Assembly (NCBI GenBank): GCA_002529455.1 | Contig: NYMS01000052.1 | Span: 1 to 61,876 of the forward strand | Length of the DNA: 61,876 bases | Direction of reading: 5' to 3' | Origin: Glycomyces fuscus | GTDB taxonomy: Bacteria; Actinomycetota; Actinomycetes; Streptosporangiales; Streptosporangiaceae | Shown: positions 7,247 through 14,004 of the stretch, piece after piece | Numbering within the stretch: the first letter of the stretch is position 1 | Layout of the letters: every line of letters starts with the position of its first letter | Translations under genes and position numbers: made by a program | The notes under the pieces: generated by a model | Told to the model about the DNA's origin: nothing | What the model saw: only the letters and a program-made list of their open reading frames with translations | The model's database searches: none

Positions 7247-7308
7247 GGCGCCTGCCGGTGTCGACCCGACCCGAGAGCCTTCCCCCTCGGTCGACACCAA
7301 CAGACGCC
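7247..7308 (-). terminator. long hairpin after the two small genes
   Basis: GGTGTCGACC (7257-7266) pairs perfectly with GGTCGACACC (7289-7298). It is extended by GGCGCCTG (7247-7254) against CAGACGCC (7301-7308) with one mismatch. It sits just past the stop of the minus-strand gene ending at 7359. Confidence 0.55.
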
Positions 7309-7358
7309 CCAACCGCAGAGCCGCAGAACCGGCCTACGGTCGGCCCTTGCCCCTGTCG

Positions 7359-7616
7359 CTAGCCAGTCTCGGCACGCGACTCGGTTGCGCGGAGGCGTTC
7401 ACTGGACAGCTCGGAGTTGCCGATTCCCGGAGGCGGATACTCCAACTGGTGAACGAAGACCTCCACGTCCTCCTCGATCAGCGTTGGCGCGTGCGTGATC
7501 TGCTGTCGGGTGGCGGTAGCGATCCACAGGCCCCCGTGGCGGCGGATCGACCACTGCTGTGCGTAGTGGCGTTGCAGGACATGGAGGAGCGTGTTCGGGA
7601 CATCCCCGGTACTCAT
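7359..7616 (-). CDS. 85-aa protein of the element cargo, unknown function
   Basis: It starts MSTGDVPNTLLHVLQRHYAQ and has a compact hydrophobic/charged pattern (QWSIRRHGGLWIATATRQQI, then IEEDVEVFVHQLEYPPP), typical of small soluble proteins in actinomycete regulator loci. ATG at 7616 overlaps the upstream stop by 4 bp (ATGA). No domain recognised. Confidence 0.75.
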   Translation of the reverse strand: MSTGDVPNTLLHVLQRHYAQQWSIRRHGGLWIATATRQQITHAPTLIEEDVEVFVHQLEYPPPGIGNSELSSERLRATESRAETG

Positions 7617-7861
7617 GCGGCGACAGCCTCCAACCGGGAGATCTCCAGGAGCAGTTCCAGCCCGAGCTGGGATCGGTCGGGCAGCTCCACCGGTCGATGC
7701 CTTGTGTCGTCCACGACGTAGGGACGGACCAGTCTCGCCAGCGGCGCAACAGGATGCGCCGGAGGTGGCGGAGTGAACGGGAGTCTCGCGCATCGCGAAG
7801 GCTTGGCGGCCCGGGGCCGTGTGGGGCCGCGTGTCCGAAGGTGTGGGATCAGGTTCCGCAT
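7613..7861 (-). CDS. 82-aa basic proline-rich protein, unknown function
   Basis: The basic N-terminal half (MRNLIPHLRTRGPTRPRAAK) is followed by a Pro-rich linker and VRPYVVDDT..., then LPDRSQLGLELLLEISRLEA. ATG at 7861 has AGGGGTGA in front. It is coupled to the 85-aa gene by an ATGA overlap and divergent from the second HTH-PLD regulator, whose candidate operator lies between them. Probably a target of that regulator (inference). Confidence 0.7.
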   Translation of the reverse strand: MRNLIPHLRTRGPTRPRAAKPSRCARLPFTPPPPAHPVAPLARLVRPYVVDDTRHRPVELPDRSQLGLELLLEISRLEAVAA

Positions 7862-7952
7862 GGTCACCCCTGGTGAGTTCGGGTGAGACTCGCGGCGAGA
7901 CGGCGGGAAGCGCCGGAGTCCTCTTACATGCGGAAACGATGCTCTGCTTGAG

Positions 7953-7975
7953 CGGACATGTGTACCACGTATCGG
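7953..7975. promoter_or_regulatory. imperfect palindromic operator, second copy
   Basis: Reads CGG, then ACATGTGTAC, then CACGTATCGG. Bases 7956-7975 match the right part of the 4166-4190 palindrome at 16 of 20 positions. It lies in the divergent region between the small-gene operon and the second HTH-PLD gene, 69 bp before its start. Confidence 0.6.
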
Positions 7976-8043
7976 ACAACTTGGGGGACGTCTAGGGACG
8001 TCTTCTGTTATCGTCGGGTTCCCGCACCCCGGAGGGCACCGAC

Positions 8044-8775
8044 GTGAACGCTGCACTGCGCAAGGCACTGGCCGCGTCCCGACTCACCGAGATCGACGTG
8101 GCCGCACACCTCGGCGTAGACCCCAAGACCGTCCGCCGCTGGCTCTCCGGCCAACGGCCCTACCCCCGGCATCGCTGGGCACTGGCTGACCTCCTCCAGA
8201 CCGAGGAAGACACCCTCTGGCCCCCAAGAAGCCAGGAAGGCGAGGCACGTGCACCCGCGTCTGAGCACGTCCAACGTGTCTACGCACACCGCTGGCAGGT
8301 ACCTCGGGAAGTGTGGTGGGACCTGTTCAGCTCAGCAGAACAGGAGATCGGCATCCTGGTCTACAGCGGCCTATTCCTCGCCGACGACGCAGGAATACTA
8401 GAACTGCTGGACTCCCGAGCCCGCGCTGGAGTCAGTGTCCGAATCCTTCTCGGAAACCCAGAGTATTCACAGGTCCGCCAGCGCGGAGAGGAGGAAGGTA
8501 TTGGCGACGCCTTGGCTGCCAGAGTACGCAATGCGTTAGCCCTGTTCCATCCACTCGCAGAGAGCGACGGAATCGAAATTCGCACCCACTCAACCATCCT
8601 GTACAACTCCGTCTATCTGACTGAAAAGCGGATTCTGGTCAACCAACACACCTACGGAATTCCAGCAGCAAAATCCCCTGTAGTCGAGATCGACCGGACA
8701 CTGTCCCCAAAAATGGCCCAGACCTACACAAGAAGCTTCGACCTAACATGGATAGCAGCTAATCAATTTTACTGA
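8044..8775 (+). CDS. HTH regulator with PLD-like sensor domain (copy 2)
   Basis: 243 aa, same architecture as the protein at 4378-5115: HTH at residues 1-60 (TEIDVAAHLGVDPKTVRRWL), then IGILVYSGLFLADDAGILEL, AGVSVRILLGNPEYSQ and HSTILYNSVYLTEKRILVN with NQHTYG. GTG at 8044 is used. Codon use shifts midway: the 5' third is GC-rich like the neighbours while the 3' part uses many A/T third positions, as does the next gene, pointing to a different origin for this end of the cargo. It is divergent from the two small genes. Confidence 0.85.
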   Translation: MNAALRKALAASRLTEIDVAAHLGVDPKTVRRWLSGQRPYPRHRWALADLLQTEEDTLWPPRSQEGEARAPASEHVQRVYAHRWQVPREVWWDLFSSAEQEIGILVYSGLFLADDAGILELLDSRARAGVSVRILLGNPEYSQVRQRGEEEGIGDALAARVRNALALFHPLAESDGIEIRTHSTILYNSVYLTEKRILVNQHTYGIPAAKSPVVEIDRTLSPKMAQTYTRSFDLTWIAANQFY

Positions 8776-8849
8776 CTTTTGACAATATTCAAACAGCACT
8801 GCGCTAGACAAATAAAAACAGAGTACCGCAATCAAAGATAGCAAACAAA

Positions 8850-9878
8850 CTATTCGCCATCTTCGCCATGGAGACTTTCGAGCATATTAGGTTTATTTCC
8901 AACGGTTCGATATACAGCAAACGGAACTACCGAAAAACTCGGGTACTGAGGGAGGTCAACGAGACCCGAAGATCCGATTTCTGCAATGAACCTATTCACA
9001 AAAGAGGCAAGTTTATTTCTCCTTACCCTTTGTGTGGCGGTCATGAAATTCGGCCTCCCCATTTTTACCTCCTCTTTCGGAGGGTAGTGACCGATGGTAC
9101 CAACAAGCGTCCACTCTTGGGCACCTATTCCATACTGAGCGAAAAGTATCTCTGGTTCACTGTCGAGGTACTTCCGATTTTCTTGCAGCCTGACTCGCAC
9201 CTGGTAATCCTCACCATCAATTGGAATAAAATTCATATGCAACCCTGGAGAAAAGATTCCCTGAGTAACTCTAATTAGGGAGCGAAGTTGATTCGGATCC
9301 ATTCCAGCCAGAGCCGGGTTGGAACTCTTTCCGAATTCGACCACGAGGTCTTCCAGTTCTCCTCTCAAGGGTTCTTCTTTCTTCCTTGCACTCCCCTTCT
9401 GGCTACCTCCTCTCTTCGAACCCGACTGCTCCCGATAATCCTGGATATCTACTGCACCGATACCTTGGAGGCCGGAAATACCAGAAGAGAACGCCCGAAA
9501 TATCGACGCCAGGTAGCGAACATCAAACATGAACCCTGGTGCAGTAATTCGAACTACCGTCCCAGCCGGAAATTTTTCTTGCAAAAATCCATTGGCCCAA
9601 TTTTCTTTTTTCTGGATCTCCTCGGATATATCATGCAAGAACCCTTCGACTTCAAGCGCTTCCTCTACGGCAGGAAATACGGCATCTACAAGTGACTTCT
9701 GAATGTAGCTTTCAGACCCCCACTGCTGCTGGTGCTCCAGAAAACCTTTCACCCCTCCAGAATTCTTTTTATCCCCACGCAAGGTTTCTCGCGCTTCTTC
9801 CTCCACTCCTCCATTCAATTGCGCTTGCAGTGATCGAACCTTGTCGATATCCATATACAGAAACTCTCTCAGAAACAT
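8850..9878 (-). CDS. DUF6414-like protein in AT-rich cargo
   Basis: 342 aa. It starts MFLREFLYMDIDKVRSLQAQ, which I associate with DUF6414; the assignment is from memory. The N-terminal 40 residues resemble a REFLY..D..(V/L)RSL..QL..G signature, then come a charged helical region (residues 45-110), a basic low-complexity insert near 165-185 (SKRGGSQKGSARKKEEP) and a beta-rich C-terminus. No membrane segment or catalytic motif is evident. ATG at 9878 follows AAGGAAG. Its codons are far more A/T-rich than flanking genes, marking recent transfer. The function is unknown; proteins of this kind in mobile cargo are candidates for defence or sensing. Confidence 0.72.
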   Translation of the reverse strand: MFLREFLYMDIDKVRSLQAQLNGGVEEEARETLRGDKKNSGGVKGFLEHQQQWGSESYIQKSLVDAVFPAVEEALEVEGFLHDISEEIQKKENWANGFLQEKFPAGTVVRITAPGFMFDVRYLASIFRAFSSGISGLQGIGAVDIQDYREQSGSKRGGSQKGSARKKEEPLRGELEDLVVEFGKSSNPALAGMDPNQLRSLIRVTQGIFSPGLHMNFIPIDGEDYQVRVRLQENRKYLDSEPEILFAQYGIGAQEWTLVGTIGHYPPKEEVKMGRPNFMTATQRVRRNKLASFVNRFIAEIGSSGLVDLPQYPSFSVVPFAVYRTVGNKPNMLESLHGEDGE

Positions 9879-9915
9879 TTTCTTCCTTTGCTGAGTTAGG
9901 CTGTATGGAATCAAG

Positions 9916-10002
9916 GCGACGGCGCAAGCGCCGTCGCAGCGGCCTACGGCCGCCGCTCGGGCTGCGGGCTGCCGCCCGGTCCCTCGCACGGCCGACGGCC
10001 GT
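9916..10002. repeat. cluster of four short hairpins
   Basis: Four consecutive palindromes with 2-4-nt loops: GCGACGGCGC-AA-GCGCCGTCGC (9916-9937), GCGGCC-TAC-GGCCGC (9939-9953), CGGGC-TGCC-GCCCG (9965-9978), ACGGCC-GAC-GGCCGT (9988-10002). They lie in a 350-bp stretch without genes (9879-10229), upstream of the AT-rich gene. Packed small-loop hairpins occur at replication origins and actinomycete telomeres. Confidence 0.7.
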
Positions 10003-10229
10003 ACTACTTGGCATCATGACGCGGCTTGCAGACAAACGGTTGCCGTTCAGACGAAATCGGTTGATGACGTGCGCAGATCCCGAGGCACCCGGTAGCGGAG
10101 TGCGACCGTCATGGGTGACCGTCACCAGCGCTACCGGGCACCTCGGCCCGATTCCGTGGTTACTGCATGCGGTACGTCCCGACTAGAACTGCGTGCCTCG
10201 GGTCAGGAGTTCCAGCCGGATGGTTTGCC

Positions 10230-10511
10230 CTACGAACCACCGCATCCGATGACCACTGCCTCAGCCCGCTGCCAAGGCCCCCAACCTCCTCGGGTCAGGT
10301 CGTTGACGTGCTCCTGAAGACGGCTGCCATCCCGGAGGAGGGCATCGCACTTAGGACAGAAACTGGGTCCATTCCCACTCCCCACGGGCCTGCCACCGCC
10401 CGGAGTGCACCGCAGCTTCGCGGGGACCGGCCGTTCGATCTGCACGCACAAGTCAATGACCTGACGGGCGCCTCGGCAGTCCAGCCTGACCTTCACATAC
10501 CTCGGGGACAT
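10230..10511 (-). CDS. 93-aa Cys-containing small protein
   Basis: It starts MSPRYVKVRLDCRGARQVID and has an LRCTPGGGRP element and a zinc-knuckle-like FCPKCDALL pair, then HVNDLTRGGWGPWQRAEAVV. ATG at 10511 follows GGGAGGGAC. Proteins of this pattern recur at the ends of actinomycete integrative elements in my experience, without a known function. It may bind metal and nucleic acid (inference from CxxC and the basic N-terminus). Confidence 0.7.
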   Translation of the reverse strand: MSPRYVKVRLDCRGARQVIDLCVQIERPVPAKLRCTPGGGRPVGSGNGPSFCPKCDALLRDGSRLQEHVNDLTRGGWGPWQRAEAVVIGCGGS

Positions 10512-10630
10512 AGTCCCTCCCCTTCCGAGCGCGGGCCGAAGCAACGCGGCTGCGACTCGTAGACCACTGCTCAGTACTTCTGGCACAGGGTCAACCGCTC
10601 TGTTCAGGACCGTACAGAGCAGGTGTGACA

Positions 10631-10728
10631 ATCTGTGCCTCGTTCACACAACAGGAGCAGATCTGTGCCACACACGTGCCACACGGGGCGGTCAACGGCG
10701 GGGAACCACGGGGAATCGCGGGGAGACG
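10631..10728. repeat. short direct repeats next to the att site
   Basis: ATCTGTGCC at 10631 and 10661 (30 bp apart), GTGCCACAC at 10665 and 10676 (11 bp apart), and three CGGGGA units at 10699, 10709 and 10719 at exact 10-bp spacing. They lie 55-155 bp from the tRNA fragment, as expected for integrase or Xis arm sites. Confidence 0.6.
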
Positions 10729-10782
10729 GGCCGCGTCAGCGCAGGCAGGAGAGTTGCGAGGTCAGCCCCCAGGAGCGTTCTC

Positions 10783-10828
10783 GGCTTCCCAAGCTGATAA
10801 CGCGGGTTCGATTCCCGTCATCCGCTCC
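10783..10828 (+). other. 3' half of tRNA-Gly(CCC): att site of the element
   Basis: The sequence contains the anticodon loop TTCCCAA (10786-10792), T-arm GCGGGTTCGATTCCCGT and acceptor strand CATCCGC plus discriminator T. The 5' half (GCGGATG... and D-arm) is absent upstream, so this is not a functional tRNA. It is the copy of the tRNA 3' end left by site-specific integration. The full tRNA should lie at the other end of the element, left of the window. Confidence 0.85.
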
Positions 10829-10834
10829 GTTCTA

Positions 10835-10883
10835 AAGACGGCCCCTGAAGTGCGAGAACACATCGCACACCAGGGGCCGTCTT
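10835..10883 (+). terminator. strong hairpin after the tRNA fragment
   Basis: Perfect 13-bp arms AAGACGGCCCCTG (10835-10847) and CAGGGGCCGTCTT (10871-10883), with an inner GTGCGA/TCGCAC stem. Probably the terminator of the original tRNA-Gly gene. Confidence 0.85.
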
Positions 10884-11251
10884 CGCGTTGGGGGTGCACC
10901 AGCGGGTGCACGGGGACGACGATCCTCACTGCATGACGTGCCCTGCTCCCGTCATACACCCCAGTTCGATAGGGCGCCCGGGGTTCGTCCACTCCTGGCT
11001 GAGGCAGTGACTGGCACAAGAGCAGTTACAGTGGAGCGGCGGGTCGAACGTGCGCGGTACCCAGAACCGTTCACACGGCCAGATCGCCTTCACTTCAGCT
11101 TCGTGGGGCGACTTCCTCATCTCCTTGGCTCAAGCCGACAGCAGCGAATAGCAGCCCTCGAAACGAGAGCGCGAAAAGCCCTCGGAATGCTTTGCGTGAG
11201 GCTGTGGTAGGCCCACGCCGCGCAAAGCGAGGACACACCACAGCCGTGAAC
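10884..11251. other. gene-poor junction outside the element
   Basis: No convincing gene. GGGTGCAC occurs twice, 12 bp apart, near 10892. A minus-strand frame (10926-11120) encodes a Cys-rich 64-aa peptide (CNCSCASHC) but lacks a spaced ribosome site. I would not call it. Confidence 0.4.
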
Positions 11252-11794
11252 TCACTCCGTGTCGAAGCGCAGGTCGGTGATGGTGGACAGGTCGATGCCG
11301 TAGCGGGCGTAGACCTTGGTGGTGTTCTCGCCCGTCAGGTCCGCCTCGGTGTAACCGAGCAGGGCGGCGACGCGCACCACCTCGGCGCGGCTGTCGGCCT
11401 CGATCTCCAGGTAGGCGGGGACGCGCGGCCAGGTGTCGATCTCCAGTCGGGCGCCGTCCAGGGTGAGGCTGCGTCGGCGGTTCTCCTGGTAGGCCTTGGG
11501 AACGTATCCGAGCTTGCCCAGCAGGGCGTTGGCGGTCTCGAAGTCACCCACGGCCGTCTCGGTCTCGCGGGTGCCGCCGATGGCGTCGGAGTCGATCTCC
11601 TTGACCGTGAGCGTGACCTGGCTGCCGGTGTCGCGCAGGCGCACCCATCGGGAGGCGTCGCCGGGCTCGATGTCGTAGACGTAGCGGCGCTGGAGCACCT
11701 CGCCCAGGTCGGTACCGCCCTTGTCGAGAATGCGCCGGGCCACCTGGTCGACGTCGATGTCCAGGACCTTGGCCTCGTACTCGATCGCGCTCAT
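11252..11794 (-). CDS. CYTH-domain protein (class IV adenylate cyclase/triphosphatase family)
   Basis: 180 aa. The CYTH fold acts on triphosphates with a metal ion. The N-terminal EYEAKVLDID carries the ExExK-type signature (E-Y-E-A-K). Later strands show RRYVYDIEPGDASRWVRLRD, TVKEIDSD, RLEIDTWP and YLEIEAD, the expected alternating acidic and basic tunnel residues. ATG at 11794 follows GGAAGGGA. It is the first chromosomal gene beyond the att site. Whether it is a cyclase, a thiamine triphosphatase or an inorganic triphosphatase cannot be told from the sequence. Confidence 0.88.
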   Translation of the reverse strand: MSAIEYEAKVLDIDVDQVARRILDKGGTDLGEVLQRRYVYDIEPGDASRWVRLRDTGSQVTLTVKEIDSDAIGGTRETETAVGDFETANALLGKLGYVPKAYQENRRRSLTLDGARLEIDTWPRVPAYLEIEADSRAEVVRVAALLGYTEADLTGENTTKVYARYGIDLSTITDLRFDTE

Positions 11795-12317
11795 GGCGCC
11801 GGTTCCCTTCCGTGCCGTGTGCCGTGGTGGAAGAAGCGGGGGTGTGGCGGGCGGCTTCCAGCCTGTCATGGTCCGCCTGGCGGAAGCGGAGGATCTCGCC
11901 TTCGACGGGGAGCGAACACCGGCCTCTGTTTGGCCGATGGCTGTGTCGGTACACCTAGGAAAGACCGGCCGTATGCACACCCCCTGTCGGCGGCGGTCTG
12001 TTCGACGGCCTCCCGTGCCAAGGGCTGGGCCAACGGTTCAGCCCGGGTGCTCCGCCCGTGGGAGTCGGTGTCAGACCGCCCCCGACAGCGACCACGGAAG
12101 GTCCGCGTGGGAGCTATCCCGCGCACCCCCAGAGCCACATGACCTGGTGGCAGGTCATCAGCCCGTCCTTCACCCTGTCGGCGGGCGCGGAGCCACGGCG
12201 GTGACGCCGACATCCCAGACCCGTGCTGCGCGGTCCCGGGCCGAGGCGGCCGGCCCTGGACCGGGCCCGCCTGCGGTGCCCCTCACCCGGGACGCCCGCA
12301 CGGGTGACGCACCGTCC
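11795..12317. other. 523-bp stretch without a convincing gene
   Basis: The minus strand near 12010-12070 reads GRSTRAEPLAQPLARE, close to GKSTRAERLAQPLVHE encoded at 1618-1668. This suggests a dispersed repeat rather than a gene. No promoter-like pair was recognised. Confidence 0.4.
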
Positions 12318-13004
12318 TCACCGGTCCGCGAGGCCGAGCGGGCGGGGAGCGGCCGGTCCCGCGGGGACGCGGGCCGGTCCGGCCGGGCGCCTGCGGATGA
12401 GCCATTCGGCCACGGCGACGTTGACCACCCAGCCCGCGCCCATGAGCATCGCCCGGCTGAACTCGCCGGGGGCGCCGAGGGCCAGGGTCCAGGGCAGGTG
12501 GGTCAGCACCTGCGTGCCCGCGCCCTGGCCGATCGCGTAGCCGCGGATCATCCAGGCGCGGTGCCGGGCGATGTCCCCGCGCCGCACCGCGACGAAACCG
12601 AGGACGACGGACAGGGCCATGGCCGCTCCGAACACGACCCGTATGACGGTGAGCAGGCCGCTGTCGCTCTCGGGGAGGGCGTAGAACAGCGTCATCCACA
12701 GCCCCGAGAGCGCCGAGACGAGGCCGAGCGGAACCAGCAGCCTCCCGGCGGCGCGGTGCCAGCCGGTCCGCCTGCGCCGGAAGCGGGGGGCGAACTGGAA
12801 GGCCCCCAGGACGCAGTACACGACGGAGCTGACGATGTGCAGCACCACGGGTAGGGGCGAGGCGAAGAACCGGGCGTTCGCGGGCGTCACCTCGGCGCCT
12901 GCGGCCAGCTCGCCCAGGCGGACGCCGCCGGCGATCATCGGAACGGCGCTGAGCAGGATCAGCCCGGTGGGCACGAGCCAGCCCGTCCTGGCGGAGGAGG
13001 TCAC
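12318..13004 (-). CDS. DUF2306-type membrane protein
   Basis: 228 aa, about five or six membrane helices (WLVPTGLILLSAVPMIAGG; VVLHIVSSVVYCVLGAFQF; LLVPLGLVSALSGLWMTLFY; VVFGAAMALSVVLGFVAV; MLMGAGWVVNVAVAEWLI). The conserved FQFAPRFRRRRTGWHRAAGR and RGDIARHRAWMIRGYAIGQG are typical of DUF2306, with histidines that could bind heme or metal. GTG at 13004. Its upstream region carries a motif also found before the histidine kinase at 15140, so it is a likely target of that two-component system. Confidence 0.82.
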   Translation of the reverse strand: MTSSARTGWLVPTGLILLSAVPMIAGGVRLGELAAGAEVTPANARFFASPLPVVLHIVSSVVYCVLGAFQFAPRFRRRRTGWHRAAGRLLVPLGLVSALSGLWMTLFYALPESDSGLLTVIRVVFGAAMALSVVLGFVAVRRGDIARHRAWMIRGYAIGQGAGTQVLTHLPWTLALGAPGEFSRAMLMGAGWVVNVAVAEWLIRRRPAGPARVPAGPAAPRPLGLADR

Positions 13005-13157
13005 GACGAGTCCCCTGTTCGTTCTGTCCGTCTGTCAGCCGTCCGCCGCGCGGCGGCCGTGAGGACGGGGTGCCGCGTTCGCCGCGCTCCCGCCGTCATG
13101 ACTCGATCCTGGCGGCTGAGGGGGTCGCGGCTCATCGGACCTGGGGCCTGAACAGGG

Positions 13158-13194
13158 TCGGCCGAAAGTACGAAAGCGGAGGCGTACTTCGGCC
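13158..13194. promoter_or_regulatory. inverted repeat upstream of the DUF2306 gene
   Basis: GGCCGAAAGTACG (13160-13172) and CGTACTTCGGCC (13183-13194) form an inverted repeat with one extra base. The left half TCGGCCGAAAGTACGA is repeated with one mismatch at 15175, before the kinase gene. The rest of 13005-13317 shows no gene. Confidence 0.65.
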
Positions 13195-13317
13195 GTGGGA
13201 CTGCGCACGGACCCTGGAACACGGGCACGGGCACGGCCGCCGGAACCCGGGTCCTGAACGCGGGCACGGCCGAGACCCGGGCCCGGCGCACAGGCCCGGC
13301 CGGGGCGCGGGGGCCGG

Positions 13318-14004
13318 TCAGCGCCCGGGAGCGCCGCCCCGCCTGAGCCCGTTCCTGACGCGGTTGGTCTCGTAGGCCCACATGGCCGTCTCGACGCGGT
13401 TGCGGGCGCCGAGCTTGGCCATGAGGCTGGCGATGTGGGACTTGACGGTGCTGAGGGTGATGTAGAACTCGTCGGCGATCTCGCTGTTGGTCCTACCGCA
13501 CGCCACGGCGGCGAGGATCTGCTCCTCCCGGTCCGTGAGCGGCTCGACGGGCTGCGCCGGCGGTGACGGGGGCCCGGCGTCGGCGAAGGCCTGGAGGAGG
13601 CGGGCGGTGACGCTCGGGGCGATGAGCGCCTCTCCCCCGGCCGCGGCGTGGACCGCCTGGGAGAGCAGTGCGGGGCCGGCGTCCTTGAGCAGGAAGCCCC
13701 GGGCACCGGCCCTGAGGGCGGCATGGACGTAGTCGTCGAGGTCGAAGACGGTGATGACGACGACGGCGAGGGGGTCCACGACCGTCGGGCCGGCGAGGGC
13801 GCGGGTGGCCTCGATGCCGTCCATGCCGGGCATCCGGATGTCGAACAGGCAGACGTCGGGGCGCAGCCGCCGTGCGAGCGCGACGGCCTCGCGCCCGTCC
13901 GCGGCCTCGCCGACGACCTCGATGCCCGGCTGGGCGTTGAGGATCATCACGAGGCCGGTGCGGACGATCTCCTGGTCGTCGGCGACGAGCACCCGGATGC
14001 TCAT
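13318..14004 (-). CDS. NarL/FixJ-family response regulator
   Basis: 228 aa. The receiver domain (residues 1-120) has the acidic pocket DD near residue 9, phospho-Asp in VCLFDIRMPGMDG and Lys in GFLLKDAG. The C-terminal LuxR helix-turn-helix has TDREEQILAAVACGRTNSEI and TLSTVKSHIASLMAKL. ATG at 14004 overlaps the kinase stop (ATGA), so it is translated with its partner. It should bind DNA as a dimer when phosphorylated; the shared sites at 13158 and 15175 are the candidates. Confidence 0.93.
   Translation of the reverse strand: MSIRVLVADDQEIVRTGLVMILNAQPGIEVVGEAADGREAVALARRLRPDVCLFDIRMPGMDGIEATRALAGPTVVDPLAVVVITVFDLDDYVHAALRAGARGFLLKDAGPALLSQAVHAAAGGEALIAPSVTARLLQAFADAGPPSPPAQPVEPLTDREEQILAAVACGRTNSEIADEFYITLSTVKSHIASLMAKLGARNRVETAMWAYETNRVRNGLRRGGAPGR

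Noticed and set aside
9916..10060. Linear replicon telomere
   Set aside because: The hairpins lie inside continuous sequence with genes on both sides, and no telomere protein gene is near.
1303..10782. Integrase, Xis or Rep gene of the element
   Set aside because: I looked for tyrosine recombinase, MerR-like Xis and RepSA-type motifs in all frames and saw none.
10762..11019. Minus-strand frame with RMTGIEPALSAWEAE
   Set aside because: This peptide is a known artefact: it is the antisense translation of a tRNA-Gly 3' half, here the att site.
10926..11210. Small genes on either strand beyond the att site
   Set aside because: Poor ribosome sites, no coupling, composition like random GC-rich sequence.
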